NCBI GenBank assembly: GCA_002049455.2 | Contig: KV919029.1 | Span: 45,664 to 109,663, forward strand | Source of the DNA: Porphyra umbilicalis | Lineage: Eukaryota; Rhodophyta; Bangiophyceae; Bangiales; Bangiaceae | DNA length: 64,000 nt | Reading direction: 5' to 3' | Shown: positions 21,117 through 32,741 of the stretch, one piece after another | How the letters are laid out: each line of letters starts with the position of its first letter | Numbering within the stretch: position 1 is the stretch's first letter | Position numbers and translations under genes: made by a program | The notes under the pieces: model-generated | Seen by the model: the letters and a program-made list of their open reading frames with translations, nothing else | Told to the model about the DNA's origin: nothing | Database searches by the model: none

Positions 21117-24100
21117 GGCGAGCGCACCTCAGGCGAGCGCCACAGAGTCGCCGGTGGTGAAGACTCCCAGACGGGGGGTTAGTCGTCGCCCCACGCCTCG
21201 TAGGGGGGCGCCCACCGCCAGCCGGGAAAAGGGCCCGGGGGGTGGCGCGGCAGGGCCCATAGCCGGTCCCAGCCGCCGCCCCTTGGCGAGCCCAGTCGGC
21301 CGTTGGCGGGCCAGGCGGTGGGCCCCACGGCTGTCGCGGCGGATTGCGCGAGCGGTAGTCGTCAGTGCCGCCCCTGAAATGGGGCGGACGTCTTGGCGGG
21401 CTTGGGGGAGAGCCCGGCGGCAGAGGCCGCGGCAGCCGTGGAGGGCTGCACGAGCGGTACCCGCGACCGCGAGAAGGTGGATGCTGCGGACAGCGCGGCG
21501 GGCCGGGGGGGCGACCAGCCGGCAGGCGCTGAGCGCTTTGACCACAGTGGTTTGGGGAGAATGGTGGACCCCTTGAAGGACAGCGAGGAGCGCCAAAGGG
21601 CACCCGAGGGGGGCTCGGCGGTCGCCAGCAGTCGTTGTTGCCACCGCCGCGCGGATGCGCACGCACAGGGCCAGGAGGGCCGCCGTGAAAACCGGGGCCG
21701 TCCCAATCGCCGCGGTGTCGCACTTGCCGCCGTTGTTGGTCGCAGTCGTCGCGGTCTCCATGTCGGCGGCCGTGACCGAGAGCGGAGTACGGTGTGCGCG
21801 GGCTAAAGACGCCGTTCCAGTGGGGTACGGAGGCGGGCGCCGAGGCGCCGCCGGCGGGTTGCGCGCACACAAACGGCACGCGGAGGAGCCGCGCGCGGGA
21901 GACACCACAGGGCCCCCACACTGCGTGCCTGCGACGGTGGGAGACCGTTGGCTGCCCGCCCGCGCCCGCGTCCGTCCACGAAGAGCGAAAAAAACGTCGT
22001 AGTTGACCCGCCTACGGCACAACACCGCATGCTCTCTATTCGTGCCTGGGTGGGAGGGCAACGGCCTGGGCCCCACACGAGGTGGCCCGCAAGAGGCCAA
22101 AAGAGGTCGAGCGTCGGACTAGTGCGAGGGGACAACGCGACAGGTCCCACCTCCTCAAACCCACGCGTGGGAACAACGCGACAGGTCCCCCCAATCGCTG
22201 ACTCGCGTGGCAGGCGACCGCCTGTCGGTCCCCTCGGACTGCTCACGCCGGGAGGCGTGTCTCGGCGGACCCACGTTGGCGTGGCGAGCGCGCGTGTCGA
22301 GGCACGCTCTGGCCCGCTCGCGCCACAAAAAAGGCGGCACCCGCCGCCCCGCGCAGGGAAACTGATCGAGGTCCTCCAATGCGCTGCCTGGGGAGGCGGG
22401 GTGCACCCGCGCAGGCACCCCCGATCTCACAAGGCGTGCTAATTGGACCGCACACGATGCGCGGACTGACGACAGGGCAGTGGCTGCGATCATCGCTGTC
22501 CGCCCACGCAACGCAATCAGTCGTCATGCGTGTGTGTGAGGCCCAAATCGCGATCACGCAACGGGATAACGTAACCAATCATGTCTGCGCAGCGCTCTCA
22601 AATCTCCCACCCAGTGCCACAACTGGCCGCCACATCCTCCGTTTGAGACAAGCGGCGTCCAATCAAGCCCACAGGAGATCTGAGGGCGGAGCCCAGCCCG
22701 ACCAGATTGCCGCGAGATCGAGACAGAACGTTTTGAAAATACCTGGACTGCACGAATGACGCTTCGAGGCCGGGGCACGGCTTAGAAATTTTGCATTGAC
22801 AGCCAATCAAAGAGCCCCTCTTCCGTCCGCTGACCGGAGAGCCTGACCCGAGAGCGTCGCAGCGCAATCGATTTTAAAAGCTTGCACTCCCAAGAGATGG
22901 TCCATGGGTGTTGCGAGCAACTTGGGAGGACCACTTTGCGGTGCGGACAGTGCCGTGGTCCTCTCAGGCACGTGATTGTCCACCAGACTGGCCCAGATCG
23001 CTAATGTGGCGCCTTGTGCAACGCAGGTCCTCGCCTGTGTCAGGCTTTGACATCGAATATTCTTGCGCGTGGTGCCGCGGCACTGCCAGGCGTCGTCGCA
23101 TTCACCCCATGTTGTTGCGTCTTGAGCCTGATTCCTGTCGATTTGGGCTTCATTCGCATACTGTGCATCAATTCTTTGTCGCGTAGCATGCCCGAGCCCA
23201 TTTTCGAATGAATTTAGTGACTATCTCTGCACGATCTGCCATCGGTTTTGGACACATCAGCCAGCGTCCAAGTTCTGAAACCCCAACCGGAATATGCCAC
23301 GTTTGCTTACGTGGAGGACGCTCAGCGGCTCCCCATTATTCTCATCCACGAGGGCCGTTCGCGGTCCTGGAGTTATCGAAAACAGGGGCTACATGTTCCA
23401 CAGATGGGTGCAAGAAGATGGGGGAAGCGTGTCTAGCAACGTCGACTCCCAAGCGCACAGAAATCGAACATATATTCAAGCAGTCACGAGGTGAGGGAGG
23501 GAGGGGCGAAACGGCTGCGATCCCGACAAGAACGCGTCGCCACTTTCCAATCGTCTGTGCAGACTTTTGTTATCTGAGTGAACATACCGAAAGTCAGGTT
23601 CACACGTCTAAAATAAAGCGCCACGAACTGACAGGAATTGGTCGTCCTGCTGGCACGACGCAGAAAACTCTCACTTCGGGAAGGCACCTGGCGAACTAAT
23701 GACAGATGGCGAGCCTCACGCGACAGCGCAGAGCCGCGGCTCCCGGTCGAGGACCCTGGGAACGGGGTGCGCTGTGCGACGCGCTGTCAAGTCGCGACCT
23801 CGGCAGGCACCGCGCGGTCCGACAGATGCATCGATTCGAATGCTTCCAGAACGAGAGGCGGACGACGCCTTTGCTGGTGGCGGCATTGGCTTGCTTAGAA
23901 CGAGCACTGCCACAAGCGTCGAAACGGGCGGTGTCGGTGGGCCCGCGCGAGAATATCGGCGTGGTCGCGCAATCAATCACGTGATCCGTTTGCATGCAAT
24001 GAGAAATCTTTGGAAGTTTCCAATCTGATCCAAGCCATATCGTTGGCTGCTGGAAATGTTCACAGATATGTTGGAAGGGAGGCGGATCCATCATTGCCAC

Positions 24101-24665
24101 GGGTCAGCCGGCCTGTGATCAGATTCCTCTGGTCCCTGTTGGCGCCAAGCCCGCCCCCCCCCTCCAATTGGACGAAGGGCAGCCTCAAGTCAAGCGTGGC
24201 GCGGCGGGTGCCTCAGCCGCTTCCACGAGGCGGGGATTTCTTCGACGCAGGGGCACGCACGAGGCCCCGTGCCAGTGTTGGTGCGGCCCGCCTCGTGGGC
24301 GGCGCTGCGTGGGGCCTTGTCGCAGAGGGGGCCGTTCGGGGAGCCTCAAATGCACCGCCCTGGGCGGTATCGGGCACACCTCCCACTCGGGCGGGCCCTC
24401 AGCACACTGCGCCCCCCCATCCACGCACGCGCACGAGGGGCCGCAGCGTGGGATGCCATCCGCGGCTCGTTGGGGCGCCCCCTGGGCCGCCATCGGCCGC
24501 ACGGAGGGGCGCCCCCTGGGCTGCGGTCGCGCGCTCGTGCTCCGCGTGCGCGCGCTTCTCGTGTCGCGTGCTGTCGGCCGCTGGCGACGGCATATGAACA
24601 CGCCGTCCGCCGGCGGCTCTTGCTCCCTCGATCATTCATCCCAACGACCTCCGGCACGCATCCCC
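21117..24665. other. Gene-free region, compositionally mixed
   Basis: 21117-22430 is GC-rich with no supported frame; it probably includes the upstream end of the first PIF-like element, but I could not find terminal repeats. 22440-24150 is markedly less GC-rich and holds no gene or RNA that I recognise. 24150-24665 returns to GC-rich sequence. Confidence 0.5.
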
Positions 24666-25078
24666 TACCATTGAGTTCTTCCCGCCCTTGCCGCCGGCGT
24701 GGGACGCCGGCGGCTGCCCCCCCCGCCCCCTTGGTACCGTTGAGTTCTTGCCACTCTGCCGCCGGCTTTGGACGCCGGCGGCTGCCCCTCCCCCCCTCCG
24801 TGCTACCGTTGAGTTCTTCCCGCCCTCACCGCCGGCGTCGGACGCAGGCGGCTGCCCCCCCCCCTCTGCTACCACTGCGTTTTTCCCGCTCTGCCACCGG
24901 CGTGGCACGCCAGCGGCTGCTCCCCCCCCCCTCTCTGCTACCGTTGCGTTTTTCCCGCGCTTGCCGCCGGCGTGGCACGCCGGCGGCCATTATCCCGACC
25001 CCCCCTTCTACCGTTGAGCTTTTCCCACCCTTGCCTCCGGCGAGGCACGCTGGCGGCGGTTCCCCGCCCTCCCCCCCG
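24666..25078 (+). repeat. Minisatellite, about 69-bp unit, six copies
   Basis: Each unit starts TACCGTTGAGTTCTTCC or a variant (24666, 24735, 24804, 24870, 24939, 25009) and contains GCCGCCGGCGTGG...GCCGGCGGC, itself a short inverted repeat, followed by a C run of variable length. The units differ by substitutions and by C-run length, giving periods of 66-70 bp. Confidence 0.85.
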
Positions 25079-25430
25079 CTTTTTTTTTTTTGCCGCCGGC
25101 CACCCGCGTGTGGCTCTTTGCCCGCGTGCGCCGCCTGTGCTGCGTGGGCGCCGGCGGGGTGCCGTGTGCGCAACAGTGCCTCGACCCCGCTGCCCCCCCG
25201 CCCCTCCCTGACCCTCGGCCAATCTGTTCAAGAGCCACCGGTCTCCCCCGTCTCCCATCATGACCCGCAAGCCCGAACCGGAGCGTGACACGGAGCGGAG
25301 GAGGGACCAGCGTCGGTGGCACCAAGAGCGTCTCGCCGTGCTCGCGCGGTGCACCTGTTCGTGCCATCTCGGGGGGTGCCCGCCGTGCTCCGCATCTTCA
25401 CCGTCGCGCGGCGGACGGGCGCCATCCTAA

Positions 25431-26250
25431 CCACGCAACAACTGGGCGCCGCTGGCTGGTCGGCACCCTCAAAATGCCGGCGGCAACTGGGTCGGGGAAC
25501 AAGGGCGTGCACCGTCGCCACCGCGCAACAACTGGGCGCCGCCGGCTGAACGGCACCCTCAACAAGCCGGCGGCAACTGGGGCTGGTGGCAAGGACAGGC
25601 GCGGTCGCCGCCACGCAATAACTGGGCGCCGCCGGCTGATACGCACCAACATCAAGCCGGCGGCAACTGGGGCGGGGGGCAAGGACGGGCGCCGTCGCCG
25701 CAGCACAACAACTGGCCGCCGCCGGCTTACCCGCACCCACATCAAGCCGGCGGCAACTGGGGCGGGGGGAAAGGACGGGCGCCGTCGCCTCCGCGCAAGA
25801 ACTGGGCGCCGCCGGCTGAACGTGACCCAACGCAAGCCGGCGGCAACTGGGGTGGGGGGCAAGAACGGGCGCAGTCGCCGCAGCGGAACAACTGGGCCCC
25901 GCCGGTTGGTCGGCATCCACACCAAGCCGGCGGCAACTGGGGCGGGGGACAAGGTCGGGTGCCATCGCCGCCGCGCCAAAGCTGGGCGCCGCCGGATGAT
26001 CTGCACTCACAACAAGCCGGCGGCAACTGGGGCGGGGGACAAGGACGGGCGCCGTCACCACCGCGCAACAACTGGGCTCCGCCGGCTGATCGCGGCCCAC
26101 CGCAAGCCGGCGGCAACTGGGGCGGCGGACAAGGACGGGTGCCGTCGCCGTAGCGCAACGACCGGGCGCCGCTGGCTCAGCCTCACCCACACCAAGCCGG
26201 CGGCAGCTCGAGGCCCCCCCCTGGTGGTCGATCGCCACAAGGCGGAGGCA
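25431..26250 (+). repeat. Minisatellite with an exact 90-bp period, nine copies
   Basis: ACTGGGCGCCGCCGGCT or a variant recurs at 25441, 25531, 25621, 25711, 25801, 25891, 25981, 26071 and 26161, always exactly 90 bases apart, with no indels despite many substitutions. In one frame each unit reads like NNWAPPA...QAGGNWGGGQGRAPSP (30 residues). That frame is broken by TAA at 25428, TAG near 26151 and TGA near 26250, each one substitution away from the sense codon in sister units. It then continues open to 26831. A second frame is also open throughout. It is probably a decayed coding array upstream of the Myb-like ORF. Confidence 0.85.
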
Positions 26251-26743
26251 ACTGAGGTGGCGGGCAAGGACGGGCGTCCTTGCCGCCGCGCAGCGACTGG
26301 GTGCCGCCGTCTGGTTTCATCCCTTCTAAAGCCGGCGGCGGCGACGGACGGCACCCGACGGGCGGGGGACCGCTGCCTTGTGGCGTGAACGGCGGCGGGC
26401 TGCCAGACCAAGGTCGCCCCCCGCCGCAAGTCGTCAGCGCGCCGCCGGCTCGCGGCTTTCAGCCGCTCGCCGGCGGCAGGTTCTCGCTGCCGCCCGACGT
26501 TGTGCCGCCTCAAGGTGGCGGCCAATCGCGTGGGGTCAAGGGACGGGCGGCGTTGCCGCCGCCGGCTAGTTTTGTGCTGCCACGAGCCGGCGGCAACTCT
26601 ACACCTTCGGGAGCCAGCCGCCGTGAAGCCAGTGGCTCGCGGGCGCCGCCGCCGGCCAACGTGCTGCCTGAAAGCGGCGGGGAGTCGGCACCCCCGGCTG
26701 CAGATCAACCACAAGCCGGCGGCTCACAGCCTTCACCCGCCGA

Positions 26744-28507
26744 ATGCCGGCCGCCGGCAGCCACCGTGCACCCCCCGTCCGTCCCGACGCTGAGTCCAGG
26801 GGCTGCAGGGGAGGCGTCGGCGGAAACTTAGGCGGCGGGCCACGACACGCCGGCGGGCCACGACAAGCCGGCGGGCCACGACCAGCCGGCGAGCCCCGAC
26901 CTGCCGACGGGCCAGGGCAAGCCGGCGGGCGAAGACACGCCGGCGGGCCAGGACACGCCGGCGGACCACGGCAAGCCGGCGGGCCACGACCAGCCGGCGG
27001 GCCACGACCAGCCGGTGGGGCACGGCCTGCCGGCAGACCAGGACAAGCCGCCGGCGGACCAGGACAATCCAGCGGCAGCGCGGGGCGCGACGCCGCCGGT
27101 GGAGAAGGAGTCGACGTTGACGATGTTGGCTGTGACGTCGCTGCGCTCAAGTACGCGGCCTCCGCGATGGGGACCGGTCCGGGCTGGACCGACGAGGAGC
27201 GTGTTGCGCTGTGCAAAGCCTACCTGACCGCGTCGCAGGACCCTATTAAGGGGGCGGACCAGAGTGGCCCGACTTTTTGGACTGCGGTGGTTGCGGCATG
27301 GAAGGGGATGCTGGCGGGACGCCCTGGCCTCCGCCGGCGCACTGAGCGAGGAGTGAGGGGGGTGCAGAAGCAGTGGGACAAGATCCGCAAGGGTTTCTAC
27401 GAGTTCGGCTCGCACTACCTGGCGGTCAAGCGTATTGAGCTGACGGGGAACCCAAGTGAGGAGGACATGATTAGCGCGGCGATGGCGCGCTTCTGAGGCG
27501 CCAATGTGTGCGAGGCGCTGCGCACGGACCGCGCGGCGGACATGGCCAAGGGCAAGACAACCAAGCGCAAGGCCAAGCAAGTGCACTGCCCGTGGGTCCC
27601 GTGCTGGCGGGTACTGCGACACGTCGACAAGTTTAGCGGGGCCGCCGGGGCCGCCGCAGCCGACAGCGGCGCCGCCGGTGCCGGATCATCCGGCGGCTCT
27701 TCCGGCGGCCGCTCGACAAGCGACTCTGACGAGGACGCGGAGGACGCGGGTACTGGCGGTTACCAATCGCGCCCGCGTGGTTCCAAGGCCGCCAAAAGTG
27801 ACAAGGCGGAGGACATTCAGGCGTCGCGTATGCTGAAGGCAAGCACGGACGCGTTGTCTGCGTTGGCCCGAGCAACGTCTGAGCGTACAACCGTGGCATT
27901 TTTCAACAGTGATGGGATGCGGGACACTCCTGAAGCTGTCGCTTTCCGTCGCGCCCATGCCCGCAAGCTGATGGCGGCGGCCGGGTTGGTCGTGTCCCCG
28001 CCGGGTACTTTGTCTTCTCTGGCGGGGACGGCCGCCGCCTCCACGCCCGCGACTGGCGCAGATGTGCCGGCGGAGGGGGGGGCGACGCCCTCTACACCCG
28101 CCCTCACGTCAACCTTGACACCGCGTACGCTGCCGGCGCCGGCGCCGGCGCAGACACCGGCGGCTGGCGCGGCACTGGTGCCGGCATCTCCGCCGGCGGC
28201 GAGCATCACAGGACCTGAGCCGCCTGTACGAGCGGTCACGGAGGCGGCGGCGAGTACATCTGCACCGCCGGCCTCGGCGGACGGCTCCGGTGCAGCGAGC
28301 CGTAGCCGGCGGTCGCTGGTGACCAAGCAGGCCAAGGCGGCGGCAGCTCTTGCCGCCGCGTCGAAGACGCTCGACGACAAGAACGACGGCGTTTATGTGG
28401 TGCCTCTCTTTAACACGCGCGACAGTGGCGCGGGCCATGTCGAGGACAAGGATGAAGCTCAGGGGGATGACTCTAGTGATGACGAGACCAACGCTGAGTA
28501 CGAATAG
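26744..28507 (+). pseudogene. Myb/SANT-like protein of the second PIF/Harbinger element, one in-frame TGA
   Basis: 588 codons in one frame, interrupted only by TGA at 27494-27496. The N-terminal part is a low-complexity array of GGPRHA/GGPRQA-type hexapeptides (18-bp units, 26832-27060). Next comes the trihelix-like domain: GPGWTDEERVALCKAYL, GVQKQWDKIRKGFYEFG and GNPSEEDMISAAMARF. After the stop the homology to the first element continues: KRKAKQVH, CWRVLR, DKFSGAAG, EDIQASRML, TPEAVAFRRAHARKLM. The stop falls where the first element is open, and the first element's stops fall where this copy is open. The C-terminal 200 residues are Ala/Pro/Thr-rich. It converges on the transposase at 28881-30916. 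Confidence 0.78.
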
Positions 28508-28542
28508 TGTGTGGAGAGTGTATCGGGCAGCGACTTCAAAGG

Positions 28543-28602
28543 TTTTTTTTTCCCCGTTGGGCAGGGTTTTTTTTTCCCCGTTGGGCAGGGTTTTTTTTTC
28601 CT
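28543..28602 (+). promoter_or_regulatory. T-tract motif, duplicated, behind the Myb-like ORF of the second element
   Basis: Nine T, CCCCGTTGGGCAGGG, nine T, CCCCGTTGGGCAGGG, nine T, CC: two tandem copies of the same unit. It starts 35 bases after the ORF stop. It is preceded by CAAAGG, as is the equivalent site of the first element. Confidence 0.65.
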
Positions 28603-28767
28603 ACCTCTTTCTTCTTTGCGCGCAACAGTGGCATTACTTTGGCATCTTTTATACGGCCGCTACGGCGGCCCGTGGCGGGTCCGGCCTCTGTGTCATTTTC
28701 GAGCAAGGCCTCCGTGACAATTGCGAGTAAGGAGTCAAGACAAAGGCAAGAGGACAGGTAAGTCGAA

Positions 28768-28801
28768 GGAAAAAAAAAGCCGCGGGGGGGAAAAAAAAAA
28801 A
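28768..28801 (-). promoter_or_regulatory. Diverged T-tract motif behind the second transposase
   Basis: On the minus strand: about 11 T, a C run, GCGGC, then about nine T and CC. The layout matches the other three motifs but the central sequence has diverged. It lies about 80 bases after the transposase stop. Confidence 0.5.
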
Positions 28802-28880
28802 CTTTTGTGCTGCACCGGTTTCAAGTATGGCTCAAGAAGCGTGGCTCTGTCCGCCCACACATCCTCCGCCAGGTCATGTC

Positions 28881-30916
28881 TCAGCTTGGTATGCTCCTCC
28901 TCACTCCGTGTCTCCGCTCACGCGCCCAGAGCATGCCCAAAAGTGCCTGCGGGCAGCCAGGCGACAGGCGCAATGACGGGGGGGGGGGGGGCACCCGCGC
29001 CCACGAAGCCGTCCCCAGCGTCGTGGCCATCGCTACCGACGGCACCATCGCCGTTGGCACCAGATCCGCCGCCGCCGCCGGCTCCACTGTCACCGGCGGC
29101 GCCGACAATCCAACGACCCTCAGCTGCCGCCGCACCAACGCGGTGCCCCAAACGCCCCGGGCCGCCGCTGCCGGCCGCCTGACCGCCGGCAGCGGCGGCG
29201 GCAGCAGATCTACCACCGCCCGCCCCGTCCCCACCTGGTGCCGGTCCTGCCGAGCGGCCGCCATCGGCCGCCTGACCGCCGGCGGCGGCAGCAAGAAGTG
29301 CGCCAACACCGCCGCCGCCGGCCGCCTCGCCAGCACCGGCGGCGGCAGCAGCCAATCCGCCACCGACCACCCCCGCACCACCAAGCCCCGGTCCTGCCAA
29401 GCCGCCGCCGCCGGCTGCCTGACCGCCGACGGTGGCGGCGGCAGCAGATGCCCCCGACCCAGCTCCCCCACCACCCTGTCCCGGTCCCGCCAAGCCACAG
29501 GCGCCGGGTGCTTAACCGCCTGCGGCGGCGGCGGCAGCAGAATCCCCCGAGCCACCTCCTCCACCACCCTGTCCCCGTCCCACCAAGCCGTCGCCGCCGG
29601 CCGCCTGACCGCCGGCGGCGGCAGCACGAAGTGATCCAACACCGCCGCCGCCGGCCGCCTTTCCAGCGCCGGCGGCGGCAGCAGCCAATTCGCAACCTGC
29701 CGCCCTCCCACCACGAAGTCCCGGTCCCGCCAAGCCGCCGCCGCGGGCCGCCTGACCGCCGGCGGCGGCAGAGGCAGCAGACCACCCCGCCCCCGCTCCC
29801 CCACCACCCTGTCCCAAACCCGCCAAGCCGCCGCCGCCGGCCGCCTGACCTCCGGCGACGGCAGCTGTAGAAGCTTCCCCCACCCCCGCTCGCCCGCCAC
29901 CCTGTCCCCCACCTGCCAAGCCGCCGCCGCCGGCCGTCTGACCGCCGGCGGCGGCAGTGGCAGAAGATCCCCCCGCCCCCGCTCCCCCACTACCCTGTCC
30001 CTCACCCGCCAAGCCGCCGCCGCCGGCCGCCTGACCGCCGGCGGCGGCAGGGGCAGAAGATCCCCTCGCGCCCGCTCCCCCACAACCCTACCCGCCAAGC
30101 CGCCGCCGTCGGCCGCCTGACCGCCGGCGGCCATACGGGTGCGGGACACGTACCCGTCTCGTCGCTGTTCCGTAACCATGTTGTGAAGGATGGCCACCGC
30201 CTTGGTGACGGTGACCATCTGCGCTACGGAAGCGTACCTGGCAGGATGGAGAGCGACGTGGAAGCGAGCCGTCAGCTCCGCATACAGGCGTTCCACATCT
30301 TTTCGAAGTGCTTCCTGAAGACGGTTAAATGTAATCTCGACTTCTGTCGTGGGGTCGGGGAACGTAGAAACGAAAAATGCAAACCTAGGATAAATACCAT
30401 CCACAAGATAATACAGGAGCGTGCGGGTCGTGCCGTTGGCAGTGAAATAAAACGTACGGGGCGGCCATTCCCCGTTCTTGACGCCTCTCCATACGCAATG
30501 ACTTGAAACGCCGCTACCACATTTCGCAAGGGGTGAGCCTGGAGCCTCCCAGTGGCATTAATGCGCTGTGCAAAAAACGGTCGGTCCTTCACGGCGTTGT
30601 AGACCCGAAGAAACACGCTGCGCGGCACGCGGAAGCGGCGTTCAAAGTCCCGCCCATCATACACAGGCGGCTCCCCGTTCAGACCAAAATAATCTCGCAG
30701 AATAGCGCGCAAACCTGAGCGGAAGTTACGCCGCTTATTCGGCCGGCGGCCCGGTACAGATCCAACATAACGGGGCCGCCGGGACACCCAAGACCCTCGC
30801 GCGCGCTTCCGCCAATGATCCAACGCCTGCAGGTGCGCCGCAACCGCCGAAGCAATATGCAGGTCCTCGGTATCCTCCAGCATCGCGTCCGCAGACATGT
30901 CGAAAGGTTCATCCAT
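28881..30916 (-). pseudogene. PIF/Harbinger-type transposase lacking its catalytic centre
   Basis: The N-terminal part (from ATG 30916, MDEPFDMSADAMLEDTEDL) reads GSVPGRRPNKRRNF, DYFGLNGEPPVYDGRDFERR, RVPRSVFLRVYNAV and AYGEAS. The frame then changes near 30480 and resumes at FTANGTTRTLLYYLVDGIYP and ALRKDVERLYAELTARFHVA. Compared with the copy at 16607-18109, roughly 390 bp is missing, including the segments with both catalytic Asp residues. The C-terminal tail is a 31-residue coding minisatellite (29150-30130). The 3' half keeps a 500-codon open frame despite the deletion. Confidence 0.8.
29150..30130 (-). repeat. Coding minisatellite, 93-bp unit, in the transposase tail
   Basis: Units carry CCGCCGCCGGCCGCCTGACC followed by a GCCGGCGGCGGCAG block and a variable spacer. 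In the best-aligned part the landmark recurs at 29846, 29939 and 30032, exactly 93 bp (31 codons) apart. On the minus strand each unit encodes a variant of LLPLPPPAVRRPAAAAW plus a charged linker. The spacing is kept in multiples of three, consistent with former coding constraint. Confidence 0.8.
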
Positions 30917-32738
30917 CGCGCCAAGAAGACGGTCGCCACGACGGTGGCGGCGGACGGTCGTCGTCGACGACGACGCCAGTGCGCTACGCTGCCTGCGCCT
31001 CCTCACTCGGATCTCCTCAGCACCCCACTGAGAACACACCGCATGAACAGAGCAGATTTCCTTTGGCCCACCCCTCCGGCAGACCGTTTCAATGCCCCTC
31101 GGTGGAGCCCCGAAACATTCGCATCCTGGGGTGGAGGCTCCGTCACCTGCGGTCGCGTGCTGGACGCGACGGTCCATAGCAGTCGCGATACCGTTGCAAA
31201 CGGTGATCGCTCGAACGCTCTCCCGCGACACAAAGTGCATTGTTTGTCACTGAAGCTTCAAGAAAGCCGGATGCCACGTCACAAGCATTTCGAACGGCGG
31301 CCAAAGCAGCGCCAGCCAATGAGAGAGCTGAACAAGATGGGGAGGAGAGCTCCCACTCCCCAAATTGTGCAGAGAATGGGGGACAAGGGCCTCACCCCCC
31401 ATTTTCTGCTCGCTGAATCTGTGTGTACTTACGTGATTACAATCAACTAGATTCGGGTTTTCCCTCTTCGATTTGGGGTGCCCGACGTTGCTGTGGAGTA
31501 GAGGTGGCGCCGTTGCCGAGGAAAGATTGCAGAAATTTCAATTCCCGTTGCTTTCTCGCAACTGCGTTTCGGCGTTTCCTCGGCCAGCCGAGGCTGAGGC
31601 ACACGCCACCACTCACGACACCAGCCGCGACCATCTGGAGTCACCCGCGCACCGAGGAGGTGCTTTCGGGCAACTCATCACGCCCACCGCCGACCACCCC
31701 CATGAGGATGGCTGCTTTCGTCCGCATCCCCGTGTGATGCCGTGCTTCACCCCCCCCCCCCGTCCCCCCCCCCCCCCCCCCGAACATTTGCCCGCGCGGT
31801 TTGGACCTTGATAGGGGTTCCTTTCGACTGCATTGGCACGGCTGTCGTCCAGTGGTACGGCTCCTCCGACCTCACCTGTCCACCTCTCTGCAGCATCGTT
31901 GTGTCCGCATCAATGCAAGTCTTTTTGCGTATTCGGGGGCTACCGTATGCCACCCGGATTGCTGTTTGTGCTTCGCTTGTTGACGTTGCTGTTTTGTGCT
32001 ACGCACCCTGTTTGTCCCCCTTTCTTTCGTTTCTTGTGCAGGTCACGACACCCGCATCAGCGCATCAACCACCTCCACGGGACGCCTTTCTACATTGCCG
32101 CATGCTTGAGAGGAGCGGGAGCTTGAGGGGGGTGAGTGGTGGGACGAGCAGGACTTGCGTGGAGTAAAGGCCTTTATTTTGACCCTGCCGAGTTGCAAAG
32201 GGCAACCACAAGAGGAGACGCGGAGCAACGCAGGCAATCGCGGTGGCGGCGGCCTGGTTCGTGGGGATAGTATGCGCTTATTCTTCGAGGCGGCCAAGGC
32301 GAGTCAGCTTGCGCCCAGCGGACCCTGTCGCCGGGGTGCTCTCGTCGGTCCTCAGCGCGCCCTGCGCACAGTGCAAAGCAGCCGCTTTGCAGCTGCTCCC
32401 TGTGGGCAGCCTTCGGCGTCTGTGTGGCAAGGATGCGCCATGCACAGCCACAAAGCAGCGCCACAGACAGAGGGACGGTTGTCAGTGACACACGTTTCAA
32501 TGTCTCGAGAGGAAACGGTGACGAAACGGAAATTACCGAAACGAGTGCGGAACACCCCCTGTGGGAGGTAACGGAAACTTCCTTGAAATTTCCATACGTG
32601 TCAGGAAATCTGCCTTCTCTCCTGTGGAGCCGTCCCCAACCCCAAGAGCCTAAATGGAGCCACGTGGAGCATTTGGGGGACACGTTTCTGACACGTATAC
32701 ACATTCGGACTTGAGGAGGACGTTGTTGGGTGTGCTCT
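30917..32738. other. Intergenic, no supported gene
   Basis: 30917-31440 is the upstream side of the second transposase. Around 31745-31795 lie long C runs. Between 31840 and 32125 are pyrimidine tracts ending in CAG that could be splice acceptors of a small plus-strand gene, but no exon chain with a recognisable product emerged. Nothing else is supported. Confidence 0.4.
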
Positions 32739-32741
32739 AAT

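Noticed and set aside
24666-26250. Regularly spaced repeats that might be taken for a CRISPR array.
   Set aside because: The units are contiguous tandem repeats without unique spacers, inside a eukaryotic transposon; they are minisatellites.
31840-32125. Possible small spliced gene with pyrimidine tracts and CAG acceptors.
   Set aside because: No exon chain gave a recognisable protein and no convincing start codon could be joined.
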